Positions 1 through 6,675 are shown, counted from the stretch's first letter. The stretch: DNA of 36,151 nt from Clostridiales bacterium (GCA_015055525.1 SVHZ01000019.1:1-36151); one strand, 5' to 3'. Notes: generated from the sequence alone by a model not told the origin. A program made the numbers and translations.

Positions 1-399
1 AACTTTATCGCCGTCGAAAATACCCGCGTTAATCATAGAATCGCCCTTAACTGATAGCATGAAAACATCTTCATCCGACTTAAATTCTAATGGAAGAGGG
101 TAGTAATCTTCAACGTTTTCAACTGCCAATATTGGTGTTCCTGCAGTTACCGTGCCAACGAGTGGAACGTTAAACGAATTGTTTTGGCGATTGTTAATAG
201 TAATCGCTCTTTTTTTATCTTCTCTTTTAGTTATTAAGCCTCTATCTTTTAACTTTTCAAGATAGTAATGAGCAGTTGCCGTTGATTTTATAGATAAATC
301 TTTGCAAATATCTCTAACGGTTGGTGGATAGCCAAATTCGTTTGAGAAAGTGTTAACGTAATCATATAATTTATTGAGTTTTTCATCTATTTTTGCCAT
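1..399 (-). CDS. lexA: LexA SOS repressor (3'-truncated by window edge)
   Basis: LexA is the transcriptional repressor of the SOS DNA-damage regulon; RecA filaments trigger its self-cleavage. The first 133 codons are present and the gene runs off the left edge. Residues 1-70 form the winged-helix DNA-binding domain (FGYPPTVRDI, then a STATAHYYLEKL recognition region). A linker leads into the S24 peptidase domain: the Ala86-Gly87 cleavage bond lies in VTAGTP and the catalytic Ser121 in KGDSMINAG. The catalytic lysine lies beyond the edge. The ATG at 399 is preceded by a GAGG ribosome site 7 nt away. The promoter carries an SOS-box-like palindrome, so autorepression is likely. The divergent neighbour is a Cys-rich microprotein. 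The family call rests on direct motif recognition. Confidence 0.97.
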   Translation of the reverse strand, partial: MAKIDEKLNKLYDYVNTFSNEFGYPPTVRDICKDLSIKSTATAHYYLEKLKDRGLITKREDKKRAITINNRQNNSFNVPLVGTVTAGTPILAVENVEDYYPLPLEFKSDEDVFMLSVKGDSMINAGIFDGDKV

Positions 400-418
400 A
401 AAATACCTCGTTTTATTA

Positions 419-458
419 ATTATAGCATAAACAAAACAAAAATGCAAACAAATGTTTG
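419..458 (-). promoter_or_regulatory. lexA promoter with SOS (LexA) box over the -35
   Basis: On the minus strand a -35 TTGCAT (447-442), 17-nt spacer and -10 TATAAT (424-419) precede lexA. The palindrome CAAACAAATGTTTG (445-458; 6-bp arms, 2-bp centre) overlaps the -35. It fits the Gram-positive LexA pattern CGAACnnnnGTTCG with one substitution per half-site. This position would let LexA block its own RNA polymerase. Binding itself is inferred. Confidence 0.8.
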
Positions 459-480
459 TAAAAAATATATTAAATTATTG

Positions 481-515
481 TTGATAATTATTAAATATAA
501 TGATATAATATTATT
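481..515 (+). promoter_or_regulatory. Promoter of Cys-rich microprotein, leaderless type
   Basis: TTGATA (481-486), a 17-nt spacer and a perfect TATAAT (504-509) are followed by 6 nt and then the ATG at 516. The expected transcription start falls on or next to the A of the start codon. No purine-rich ribosome site lies between, so a leaderless message is predicted. Confidence 0.75.
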
Positions 516-683
516 ATGGAATGTGTACTTTACGATAGATTGTGTATAAATTGTGGCGAGTGTGATCTTTGCGATCTTGACCCCACTAAAATTTGCGATA
601 ACTGTGGCAAATGTATTGACGATGGCTCTGAATATAGGGCAATTAAAATTACTGAGATAAAATTAGACGAAAATAAGGCATAA
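516..683 (+). CDS. 55-aa Cys-rich microprotein (two CxxC-type knuckles)
   Basis: A short gene of 55 codons plus stop. It starts MECVLYDRLCINCGECDLCD and continues with an ICDNCGKC motif, so eight cysteines sit in the first 33 residues in CxxC and CxxCxxC spacing. This is a typical layout for a zinc- or iron-sulfur-binding knuckle. The last 20 residues are charged and lack cysteine. It is divergent from lexA and convergent with hflX, and its stop codon lies inside the shared terminator hairpin. A consensus promoter sits exactly where a leaderless message would start. I do not recognise a named family. Metal binding is inferred from cysteine spacing alone, and no function is assigned. Confidence 0.75.
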   Translation: MECVLYDRLCINCGECDLCDLDPTKICDNCGKCIDDGSEYRAIKITEIKLDENKA

Positions 684-704
684 CCAAATTGGTTATGTCT
701 TTTT
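679..704. terminator. Shared hairpin terminator between microprotein and hflX
   Basis: CATAACC (679-685), loop AAATT and GGTTATG (691-697) form a 7-bp stem, followed on the plus strand by TCTTTTT. The stop codon of the Cys-rich gene (681-683) and that of hflX (695-693) both lie inside the stem. One hairpin therefore serves two convergent genes. Confidence 0.75.
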
Positions 705-1925
705 ATATTTTGAAAACTTAGAAAATAAATTCTTTCTTACGGCAACTTCCGCTAAAATGCAGTCGTTTTGATATTTCAATTCGAAACTTTCTAAATATTT
801 AGTAAGTTTTGTAAATTCTGAAAGTTCAGTGTAGTCTATTTTAAGGGTGGTATTGACGTAATATTTATTGAGTATTTCTTTAATCCTATCAAATAATACG
901 TTCATATTCTTGCCGTCTTTTGCAGATATATAGGTAAACTTATTATCTAATGAGTTTATGTTTTCAATTTTATCGCATTTATTAAGAACGAGCAAAGTGT
1001 CAGCCTTATAATCTAAATCTTTAAGGGTTGATTCGGTAACTTCAAGTTGCCGTTGATAATCGCTTGTTGCGTCGCAAACAATCAAAACTAAATCTGCTTG
1101 TGAAGCACTTTCTAAAGTTGACTTAAACGCCTCTATAAGATTATGTGGAATATCTCTTATAAAACCTACGGTATCGGTAATAAGAACGTTAATTCCGTTG
1201 ATTTTAGTTTTTCTTATAGTTGGATCAAGCGTAGCGAATAACTTGTCCTTAACGAGAACGTCAGAGCCTGTGAGTTTGTTTATAAGCGTTGATTTTCCAA
1301 CGTTTGTGTAACCGACTAGAGAAATTACAAATTCATCGTTTTTTTCACGACGGTAGGATTGCAACTTGCGCCTAGTTTCAAGATCTTTTAGTTCTTGTTT
1401 AAGTTTATCTATTCGTGAACGAATATGTCTTCTGTCTGTTTCAAGTTTAGTTTCGCCGGGTCCTCTTGTTCCAATTCCACCGCCAAGCCTTGATAATGCT
1501 TGACCTTTACCTTTTAATCTTGGATATAAATATTCAAGTTGCGCAAGTTCAACTTGAATTTTTCCTTCGTGGGTGCTTGCCGATAATGCGAAAATATCGA
1601 GAATAAGGGTAGTTCTATCTATAACTTTAACGCCGAGAGCATCTTTAAGATTTAGCGTTTGAGAAGGGGATAGCGCGCCGTCAAAAACTACGGTGTCTAC
1701 GTCTAATTCTTGAATTTGATTGTAAATCTCTTCAACTTTTCCCTTACCGATATAAGTTGCGGGGGTTATTTCACGAATTTTAACCGCGTTATAACCAACC
1801 GGAGTTCCGTTTGCGCTCGTTATTAAACTATAAATTTCATCAATTAAGAACTCGATTGATAGTTCCTTATCGTTATCAATAGGTTCTATGACGAAAACGT
1901 TTTCATTTTGAAATATTTCTTCCAT
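693..1925 (-). CDS. hflX: GTPase HflX
   Basis: HflX is a translational GTPase that binds 50S subunits and splits stalled or hibernating 70S ribosomes. The 410-aa length is normal. The N-terminal HflX domain (about 1-190) contains the family signature GGGIGTRGPGETKLETDRR and a basic coiled coil (about 165-195). The G domain follows with P-loop GYTNVGKST (about 207-215), the switch I DPT, G3 DTVGF, G4 NKCD and G5 SAKDG, all intact. The ATG shares one base with the stop of the upstream recombinase (TAATG), and a GGGA lies a few bases earlier, so the two are probably translated in a coupled way. It ends in a terminator shared with the convergent microprotein gene. Confidence 0.97.
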   Translation of the reverse strand: MEEIFQNENVFVIEPIDNDKELSIEFLIDEIYSLITSANGTPVGYNAVKIREITPATYIGKGKVEEIYNQIQELDVDTVVFDGALSPSQTLNLKDALGVKVIDRTTLILDIFALSASTHEGKIQVELAQLEYLYPRLKGKGQALSRLGGGIGTRGPGETKLETDRRHIRSRIDKLKQELKDLETRRKLQSYRREKNDEFVISLVGYTNVGKSTLINKLTGSDVLVKDKLFATLDPTIRKTKINGINVLITDTVGFIRDIPHNLIEAFKSTLESASQADLVLIVCDATSDYQRQLEVTESTLKDLDYKADTLLVLNKCDKIENINSLDNKFTYISAKDGKNMNVLFDRIKEILNKYYVNTTLKIDYTELSEFTKLTKYLESFELKYQNDCILAEVAVRKNLFSKFSKYKKT

Positions 1926-2971
1926 TAGTCTTCCCTAAGTTTAACTGATTTTATCGCCTTACGCCTTAAATCTTCACTTGTAGCAGCGTAATGCTTTTTA
2001 GTGGTATTTACGTCGCTATGACCTAAAAAGTCTGCTACAAGGTAAATATCGTTTGTTTCCCTATACAAATTAGTACCAAAGGTACTGCGTAATTTGTGTG
2101 GGGTAATTTTTTTAAGTGGGGTAATTAATTTTGCGTATTTTTTTACTAATTCTTGAATTGTTCTTACGCTTATTCTCTTGTTTTGCAAACTTAAAAACAG
2201 CGCTTTTTCATTGGGGTCTATATCGCTAATCGTATTTCTTTTTGCAATCCACGCTCTCAAAGCGTCGTCAACTTCTTCGCTAAAATATAATATTGTCCGT
2301 TTACCGCCTTTTCTTGTAACAACAAAACTCATATCTTCAAAATTAACGTCGTCTACGTTTAGTCCAACGAGTTCACTATTACGGATACCTGTTCCTAAAA
2401 ATAGGGTAAGGATTGCAACGTCGCGGATTTTAGTGTTCTTATGATATGCTTTTTGATGCTCTGAAAATTTATCGCCGTCATCGGCTAGGTTAAGCAATTT
2501 AACAACTTCGGCAATATCAAGCCTTATTATTTCTTTATCGTGAAGTTTCGGAAGTGAAACCTTGGCAACAATATTTGATTTAATCTTACCTTTATTAAAA
2601 AAATATTTATAAAACGCTCTTACAGTTGCAAGTTTTCTAGCTTTAGCGCGTTCGTTGCACGTTTCTTGCTTTCCGTTTATTTCGTATAAGGATAAATAGG
2701 CAAGATAGTTTTCAAACACGGTAAGTTCAACGTTTTCAACGTCTGAAAGCGTTAATTCTTGCATTATTTTATTAGGGTAAAGTGTTTTTATTAAATAATC
2801 AAAGAAAATTCTTATGTCGTAAACGTAGTTAAGTCGGGTTAGGGGTGAAGTGTATTCAGTTATTCCCATCACAAACTCTCTAGTTATCGGCGGAAGATCG
2901 GCTAACATATTATTAATTCTAGTTAAACAGTTGATTTCTCTTTGTTTGTAGTAATTTTCAGTAGGTTTCAC
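1925..2971 (-). CDS. XerS-like tyrosine recombinase (348 aa)
   Basis: A tyrosine-family site-specific recombinase. The SAM-like core-binding domain (about 20-135) is followed by the catalytic domain with Arg in GTGIRNSEL, Lys in the TRKGGKR beta-hairpin, HxxR in HKLRSTFG, His in LGHSD and the nucleophile Tyr in HYAATS. At 348 aa it is longer than XerC/XerD (about 300). Its N-terminus, the linker and TRKGGKR recall streptococcal XerS, the single-protein chromosome-dimer recombinase. The start is GTG with GGAG 8 nt upstream. A TTGAAT/16/TAAAAT promoter candidate lies at 3033-3006. The spacer upstream holds a dif-like inverted repeat, the same arrangement as xerS with its target site in streptococci. 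The alternative is a domesticated XerC-like protein or an integrase; no other phage gene is nearby. The XerS assignment is from memory of the family, not an alignment. Confidence 0.85.
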   Translation of the reverse strand: MKPTENYYKQREINCLTRINNMLADLPPITREFVMGITEYTSPLTRLNYVYDIRIFFDYLIKTLYPNKIMQELTLSDVENVELTVFENYLAYLSLYEINGKQETCNERAKARKLATVRAFYKYFFNKGKIKSNIVAKVSLPKLHDKEIIRLDIAEVVKLLNLADDGDKFSEHQKAYHKNTKIRDVAILTLFLGTGIRNSELVGLNVDDVNFEDMSFVVTRKGGKRTILYFSEEVDDALRAWIAKRNTISDIDPNEKALFLSLQNKRISVRTIQELVKKYAKLITPLKKITPHKLRSTFGTNLYRETNDIYLVADFLGHSDVNTTKKHYAATSEDLRRKAIKSVKLRED

Positions 2972-3174
2972 TAAATTATCTCCAAAATCGATAGTTTATA
3001 ATAATATTTTACCATACTTTTCGCAAAATTCAAGGTTTTTACGCAAAGATGCGCTTTGTTTTAGTAGAATTTATAAAATTGCTCGGAATTTTGCATTTTC
3101 TACGCAATTATATGTCTTAAATTAAAAAAAAGCAGGCGAAAAAATGCTCAAATTATAACAAATTTATAGTAGAA

Positions 3175-3202
3175 TAGTGTAAGATCTAGATATGTTAAAC
3201 TA
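3175..3202. other. Candidate dif-like recombination site (11-6-11)
   Basis: Arm TAGTGTAAGAT (3175-3185), 6-bp centre CTAGAT, and arm ATGTTAAACTA (3192-3202) form an imperfect inverted repeat (9 of 11 arm positions pair) of exactly 28 bp, the architecture of Xer dif sites. The right side contains TATGTTAAA, close to the XerD-side half of known dif sites (for example TTATGTTAAAT in E. coli). The position just upstream of the recombinase gene adds support. Function is inferred; the symmetry centre is about 2 bp off the standard dif register. Confidence 0.4.
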
Positions 3203-3229
3203 TGCGCAAAACTCTTGTTTTACGCATAG
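3200..3229. repeat. Strong inverted repeat, 13-bp arms
   Basis: CTATGCGCAAAAC (3200-3212), loop TCTT and GTTTTACGCATAG (3217-3229) pair at 12 of 13 positions. No T-run follows on either strand, so it is a poor terminator. It shares three bases with the dif-like site and could be a recombinase or regulator binding site. Confidence 0.75.
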
Positions 3230-3318
3230 ATAGTGCTAAAAATCGCTGAATTTATCGATTATTTTAATTTTTGATAAATTTGCTTGTAAATTTAATTTTT
3301 AAGATTTATCGAATTTAT

Positions 3319-3900
3319 TTAATAATCAATCTTATTTATAAAGGAAAACTCATTAAGGCGTTTTCTAAGCGCTGATTCATTATAGAAAAATGATTTTAAT
3401 AATTGATGAAATTGCTTTTTATGATTAAAATAAACCGTATGGCAAAGTTCGTGAATAATTACGTAATCAATTAAATCTTTATCTATCATTATGAGTTTAT
3501 AATTTAAGCTTATATTTTTGTTTCTATCGCACGAGCCCCATCTTGATTTGTAATTTTTTAGTTTAATCGATGAAAATTTCAAGTTAAAACGCCTTGCTAA
3601 CTCATCAATCCTTAATGGTAAATATTCTTCAGCAATTTTTTTTAAGTTGTTTACAAAATCTTCGTTATAATCGACTATTTTACCAAATATTAACCCTTTA
3701 CTTTTGTTAAAAATTTCACAATATTTTGTATTCGTAGAATTGATTTTAGATAAAATTTTACTAATCCAAGGCTTTTTTAGGTTTATAAAATGCTCTATTT
3801 CGCTGTCTTTTACAAACAACGGCGCTTTAACTATAACGTTGCCAAAAACGTCAATATTTATTGATAAAGTTTTTCTTTTTTTGCGTAAAATTTTAATCAT
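3319..3900 (-). CDS. YgjP/DUF45-type M48-like metallopeptidase
   Basis: A small cytoplasmic protein of the YgjP-like (DUF45) family, which has a gluzincin active site. Residues about 119-124 show the conserved SRWGSC block. HELCH (about 150-154) supplies two zinc ligands and the catalytic Glu, and the nearby HKKQFH supplies the third His. The family is usually about 230 aa; this copy has 193 and is compact at its N-terminus. Substrates in this family are poorly known. No ribosome site precedes the ATG; instead a TTGTAT/17/TATTAT promoter ends 6 nt before it. It is divergent from the PadR-membrane gene and stands alone as a transcript. Confidence 0.88.
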   Translation of the reverse strand: MIKILRKKRKTLSINIDVFGNVIVKAPLFVKDSEIEHFINLKKPWISKILSKINSTNTKYCEIFNKSKGLIFGKIVDYNEDFVNNLKKIAEEYLPLRIDELARRFNLKFSSIKLKNYKSRWGSCDRNKNISLNYKLIMIDKDLIDYVIIHELCHTVYFNHKKQFHQLLKSFFYNESALRKRLNEFSFINKIDY

Positions 3901-3935
3901 AAATATATAATAACATACTCTACAAAAAAATACAA
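3901..3935 (-). promoter_or_regulatory. Leaderless-type promoter of the YgjP-like gene
   Basis: On the minus strand TTGTAT (3935-3930), 17-nt spacer and TATTAT (3912-3907) are followed by 6 nt and the ATG at 3900. No Shine-Dalgarno is present. The spacing is identical to the promoter at 481. Confidence 0.6.
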
Positions 3936-3947
3936 ATCAAAAAAATA

Positions 3948-4033
3948 TTGACATAAAATATTTATAGTGATATAATAATTATAAGAAAATATTGTAAATC
4001 GAATTTTTTTCAAAATTCCTTAATTTATCGGAG
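3948..4033 (+). promoter_or_regulatory. Promoter and leader of the PadR-membrane gene
   Basis: A perfect TTGACA (3948-3953), 17-nt spacer and TATAAT (3971-3976) lie 62 nt upstream of the ATG. The leader ends in a GGAG ribosome site (4030-4033). It contrasts with the leaderless-type promoter of the divergent gene. Confidence 0.85.
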
Positions 4034-4038
4034 AAAAT

Positions 4039-5262
4039 ATGGAAAATAACGAAAAATTTCGCGGTCAAACTAACGGTGTAATTTTATTTATACTTTTAAG
4101 TGGAGATCGCCATACGGACGAGTTGAAAGAAATAATTGACGAGAAGTTTTCATTGGTTAAAATAGGAACTTTGTATTCTATAATTGCACGTATGAAAAAT
4201 CAAGGTCACATTTCTGAATACAGAGCGAGTTCAAACGATGGTTCTAGGCGTAAATATTACAAGATTACCGAACTTGGCAAATCTTATTTTGATGAACAGT
4301 TTAGTCATCTTTTTATTGACGTTGAGCCAATTTTTGTTGAGAAAAACGAGCCTAAAAATGAAGAGATAGACTCCCCTATTAATTTTGAAGAAAATTCATT
4401 TGAAGAAGAGGAAGATGTTTATCTTAAATATATTAAGAAAACTGAAGAATTAATTGAAAACGAAGAAGAACCGGTTGATTTTTCAGCTGTGGAAGAGCCT
4501 AAAAATGAAGAAATAGCGCCTACTGCCTCTAATTTGATAGACGACGCTCCGCTTTTTGTAGATTATAACGACGTTTCCTATGAAAAGGAAGTTGATTTAG
4601 ATAGCGTTGTTTCATCAAATTACGAATACAAGAGCGTTTTAAGTAAATTATTTCCAAAGTCAAAAGTCGTTGATAGCGTTCCATTTGATAAAATTCAAAA
4701 TACTCAAGAAGAAAACGCTAATGATTCTTCTGTTCAACAAGAAAACACAACTGATTTAGAAAGTTTATTTGAAATTTCCGAAAGAGAAAACATTAAAATT
4801 AGAACGTCGGTTGATACTAATAGATATCAAGGCGCAAGGATACTTGTAAGTAAACTTCGTTTCCATACTGCAATTTTAACCTTTATTCTTGCTGTTTTAG
4901 AGTTTTTAATAGCATCATTTGCCCTTTCAGGCTCGTCAAAGTTTAATTCAACGGCATTTATAACCGTGCTTATTATATTTGGCTCTGTCGTTATTTTGAC
5001 TGGTGTTATTTACGCTATAAAATATAATTACTCCGTTAAGGACTTACCTAAACTTATAAACAGCATAGAAATCGCAATAATACTTGCAATTGGAATTGTT
5101 ATCGTTTCTATTTGCATAGCGTCTATCGGTGGAATTGATTTATACGATTTTAGCCAAGTGTTTAGTTCGATAATATTACCAACGCTTATGGCAACTAATA
5201 TTCCGGTTTACGTTTTGATAAGCCATTTCTTATCAAAACTCGATTTTTACCAAGCAATATAA
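4039..5262 (+). CDS. PadR-type wHTH fused to a C-terminal membrane domain
   Basis: The first 85 or so residues resemble the PadR winged helix: a first helix leading into ILLSGDRHTDELKEIIDEKF, the recognition stretch GTLYSIIARMKNQGHI, and the wing YRASSNDGSRRKYYKITELG. Residues about 95-265 are a long, acidic, low-complexity linker in which PKNEEI occurs twice. Residues about 273-405 hold four hydrophobic segments, so the protein is probably anchored in the membrane with its DNA-binding head in the cytoplasm. Ordinary PadR proteins are 100-200 aa and lack membrane spans. The gene is monocistronic, with its own consensus promoter and a strong terminator. What it senses is unknown. The DNA-binding head is fairly sure; the membrane topology is read from hydrophobicity. 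Confidence 0.8.
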   Translation: MENNEKFRGQTNGVILFILLSGDRHTDELKEIIDEKFSLVKIGTLYSIIARMKNQGHISEYRASSNDGSRRKYYKITELGKSYFDEQFSHLFIDVEPIFVEKNEPKNEEIDSPINFEENSFEEEEDVYLKYIKKTEELIENEEEPVDFSAVEEPKNEEIAPTASNLIDDAPLFVDYNDVSYEKEVDLDSVVSSNYEYKSVLSKLFPKSKVVDSVPFDKIQNTQEENANDSSVQQENTTDLESLFEISERENIKIRTSVDTNRYQGARILVSKLRFHTAILTFILAVLEFLIASFALSGSSKFNSTAFITVLIIFGSVVILTGVIYAIKYNYSVKDLPKLINSIEIAIILAIGIVIVSICIASIGGIDLYDFSQVFSSIILPTLMATNIPVYVLISHFLSKLDFYQAI

Positions 5263-5268
5263 TATTAA

Positions 5269-5295
5269 AAGCACACGACTTCGTGTGCTTTTTGT
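5269..5295 (+). terminator. Terminator of the PadR-membrane gene
   Basis: AAGCACACGA (5269-5278) and TCGTGTGCTT (5281-5290) form a 10-bp stem followed by TTTG on the plus strand. Confidence 0.9.
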
Positions 5296-5300
5296 TTGCT

Positions 5301-5336
5301 ATAAAAAAAGTAAGCACCACGATTGTGGTGCTTACT
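5301..5336 (-). terminator. Terminator of the M24-like gene
   Basis: AGTAAGCACCAC (5309-5320), loop GATT and GTGGTGCTTACT (5325-5336) form a perfect 12-bp stem, followed on the minus strand by a run of seven T. It sits back to back with the preceding terminator. Confidence 0.9.
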
Positions 5337-5347
5337 AATTTTTATAA

Positions 5348-6523
5348 TTAGAAACCTAATTCGATAAGGCCGTGCTTTTCAAGATAATCAGTGTAAGATT
5401 CTACGCCGTTTTCTTTAATAGCAATACCCTTTTCCCAACGACAACCAAAGGTTGAACCAGAAATGAAGGTGTCAACTTGGAAAGTCATATTCTTTTGAAG
5501 GATATATTCAGAAGAAGTTTCCATCCAAGGTGCTTCAACTTCGATCATACCAGTACCGTGGCAAGGTCCGTATACGTAGTTCTTTTCATAACCAGCATCT
5601 TTGAACATTTGTAAGAATTGCTTAGGAACGATATCAGCCTTAATACCAGCTTTAAGGTTTTCAGTTGTCCAGTTATGCATTTTAAGACAGAATTCAACGA
5701 GTTCTTTCTTTTCGCCTTCAGCCTTGCCCATAAATACAGGAAGACCAATTGCAGGTGAATAACCGTCAATTTTAGCAGAAAGGTTTAATTGAACGATATC
5801 GTCTTTACCGATAACTTTGTAAGTTGAACGGCTAATTGCGTGACGAGTGCTTGATTCACTAAATACGTACATAGGAAGACCTTCGTATTCAGCGCCAAGT
5901 TCATAAATAACCTTTTGAGCAACGCCAACCATTTGAAGTTCAGTTACGCCCGGTTTTAACGCCTTAATAACTTCATCAGTAGCAACTTCAACGATTTCAA
6001 AGCCTTTTCTAATACAAGCAAGTTCGTTTTCAGACTTGATTGAACGAAGAGCAACCATGATATCGCTACAAATAGAAATTTCAGCTTTGGGGAACGTATC
6101 TTTTAAGCCTTCCATAATAGGAAGAGTACATTCAACGTAACTACCAAGACCAATCTTAAGTTGTTCGCCAGTAACGCCAATGTAATTGAAAGCGTCTTTG
6201 AAAGTATCCGGAACAAGTTCAGGGTACGCAGGGTCTGCAGATTCACGGAATTCTTTAAGTACCATAACTTTGTCAATCTTACCAAAGTCTTTAGCGAATA
6301 TTGCTGATTCAGGACCAACGAGAAGTACTGCTTTACCGTTAGCGCCGATTAATACGCCTGCACGTTCGAAAAGAGGCCAGAAACCTGAGAAATATCTTGC
6401 ATTAGCATAGTCGCTTTCAGTTGAAACAACAAGCATAGCGTCAAGACCTTTTTGAGCAACGAGTTTCGCTGCTTTTGCAATTCTTTCCTGATATTCATAA
6501 TCAGGGATACAAATTCTTTGCAT
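5348..6523 (-). CDS. M24/creatinase-fold protein with degenerate metal site
   Basis: A 391-aa protein with the two-domain layout of aminopeptidase P/prolidase/creatinase: a creatinase N-terminal domain (about 10-145) and a pita-bread domain (about 155-385). The five metal ligands of M24 peptidases (Asp, Asp, His, Glu, Glu) are not all kept. The first Asp site reads VQLNLSA (Asn), the second falls in DGYSPAIGL (no Asp), the His is kept in CHGTGM, the fourth is Asp in FQVDTF, and the last Glu is kept in RWEKGIAI. It may therefore be a non-metallo member like creatinase, or a lyase-type relative, rather than a peptidase. The ATG has AAGGAG upstream. It is divergent from an AraC gene that probably regulates it. 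The fold is well supported; the reaction is unknown. Confidence 0.8.
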   Translation of the reverse strand: MQRICIPDYEYQERIAKAAKLVAQKGLDAMLVVSTESDYANARYFSGFWPLFERAGVLIGANGKAVLLVGPESAIFAKDFGKIDKVMVLKEFRESADPAYPELVPDTFKDAFNYIGVTGEQLKIGLGSYVECTLPIMEGLKDTFPKAEISICSDIMVALRSIKSENELACIRKGFEIVEVATDEVIKALKPGVTELQMVGVAQKVIYELGAEYEGLPMYVFSESSTRHAISRSTYKVIGKDDIVQLNLSAKIDGYSPAIGLPVFMGKAEGEKKELVEFCLKMHNWTTENLKAGIKADIVPKQFLQMFKDAGYEKNYVYGPCHGTGMIEVEAPWMETSSEYILQKNMTFQVDTFISGSTFGCRWEKGIAIKENGVESYTDYLEKHGLIELGF

Positions 6524-6576
6524 AAAAAATCTCCTTAAATTATAATTTGATATTTTGATATCATTTTTATTATAAT

Positions 6577-6596
6577 ATACTTTTTAATAAAAGTAT
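6577..6596. promoter_or_regulatory. Palindrome in the M24-like/araC divergent spacer
   Basis: ATACTTTT (6577-6584), TAAT, AAAAGTAT (6589-6596) is a perfect 8-bp-arm palindrome about mid-way between the two start codons. A direct repeat of TGATAT follows at 6548-6561 on the M24 side. Either may be an operator for the adjacent AraC protein; AT-richness limits confidence. Confidence 0.4.
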
Positions 6597-6640
6597 TTAT
6601 AAAATCGTTAAAGTTTTTTGCACTTTCGTAAATAAATTGA

Positions 6641-6675
6641 TTGACGATATGAGTAAAAATATATATAATTAAACT
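6641..6675 (+). promoter_or_regulatory. Leaderless-type promoter of araC-like gene 1
   Basis: TTGACG (6641-6646), 17-nt spacer and TATAAT (6664-6669) are followed by 6 nt and the ATG at 6676, with no ribosome site. The spacing is the same as at 481 and 3901. Confidence 0.75.

Larger units (their letters stand above)
2972..3318. other. 347-bp spacer upstream of the recombinase, rich in inverted repeats
   Basis: No gene is seen. It holds the recombinase promoter (TTGAAT 3033-3028, TAAAAT 3011-3006), a direct repeat TAGTAGAAT (3062-3070 and 3167-3175), a dif-like inverted repeat (3175-3202), a 13-bp-arm palindrome (3200-3229), and an AT-rich stretch with GATAAAT/ATTTATC arms (3272-3309) that may end the YgjP-like transcript. 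Confidence 0.6.

Noticed and set aside
2178-2444. Plus-strand frame of 88 codons
   Set aside because: Antisense to the catalytic core of the recombinase; low-complexity Ser/Leu translation.
1925-2971. Reading the tyrosine recombinase as a prophage or ICE integrase
   Set aside because: No excisionase, relaxase or phage genes are near, there is no tRNA attachment site beside it, and it is coupled to the housekeeping gene hflX.
5348-6523. Calling the M24-fold protein a working Xaa-Pro peptidase
   Set aside because: Three of five metal ligands are replaced, so peptidase activity is not supported.
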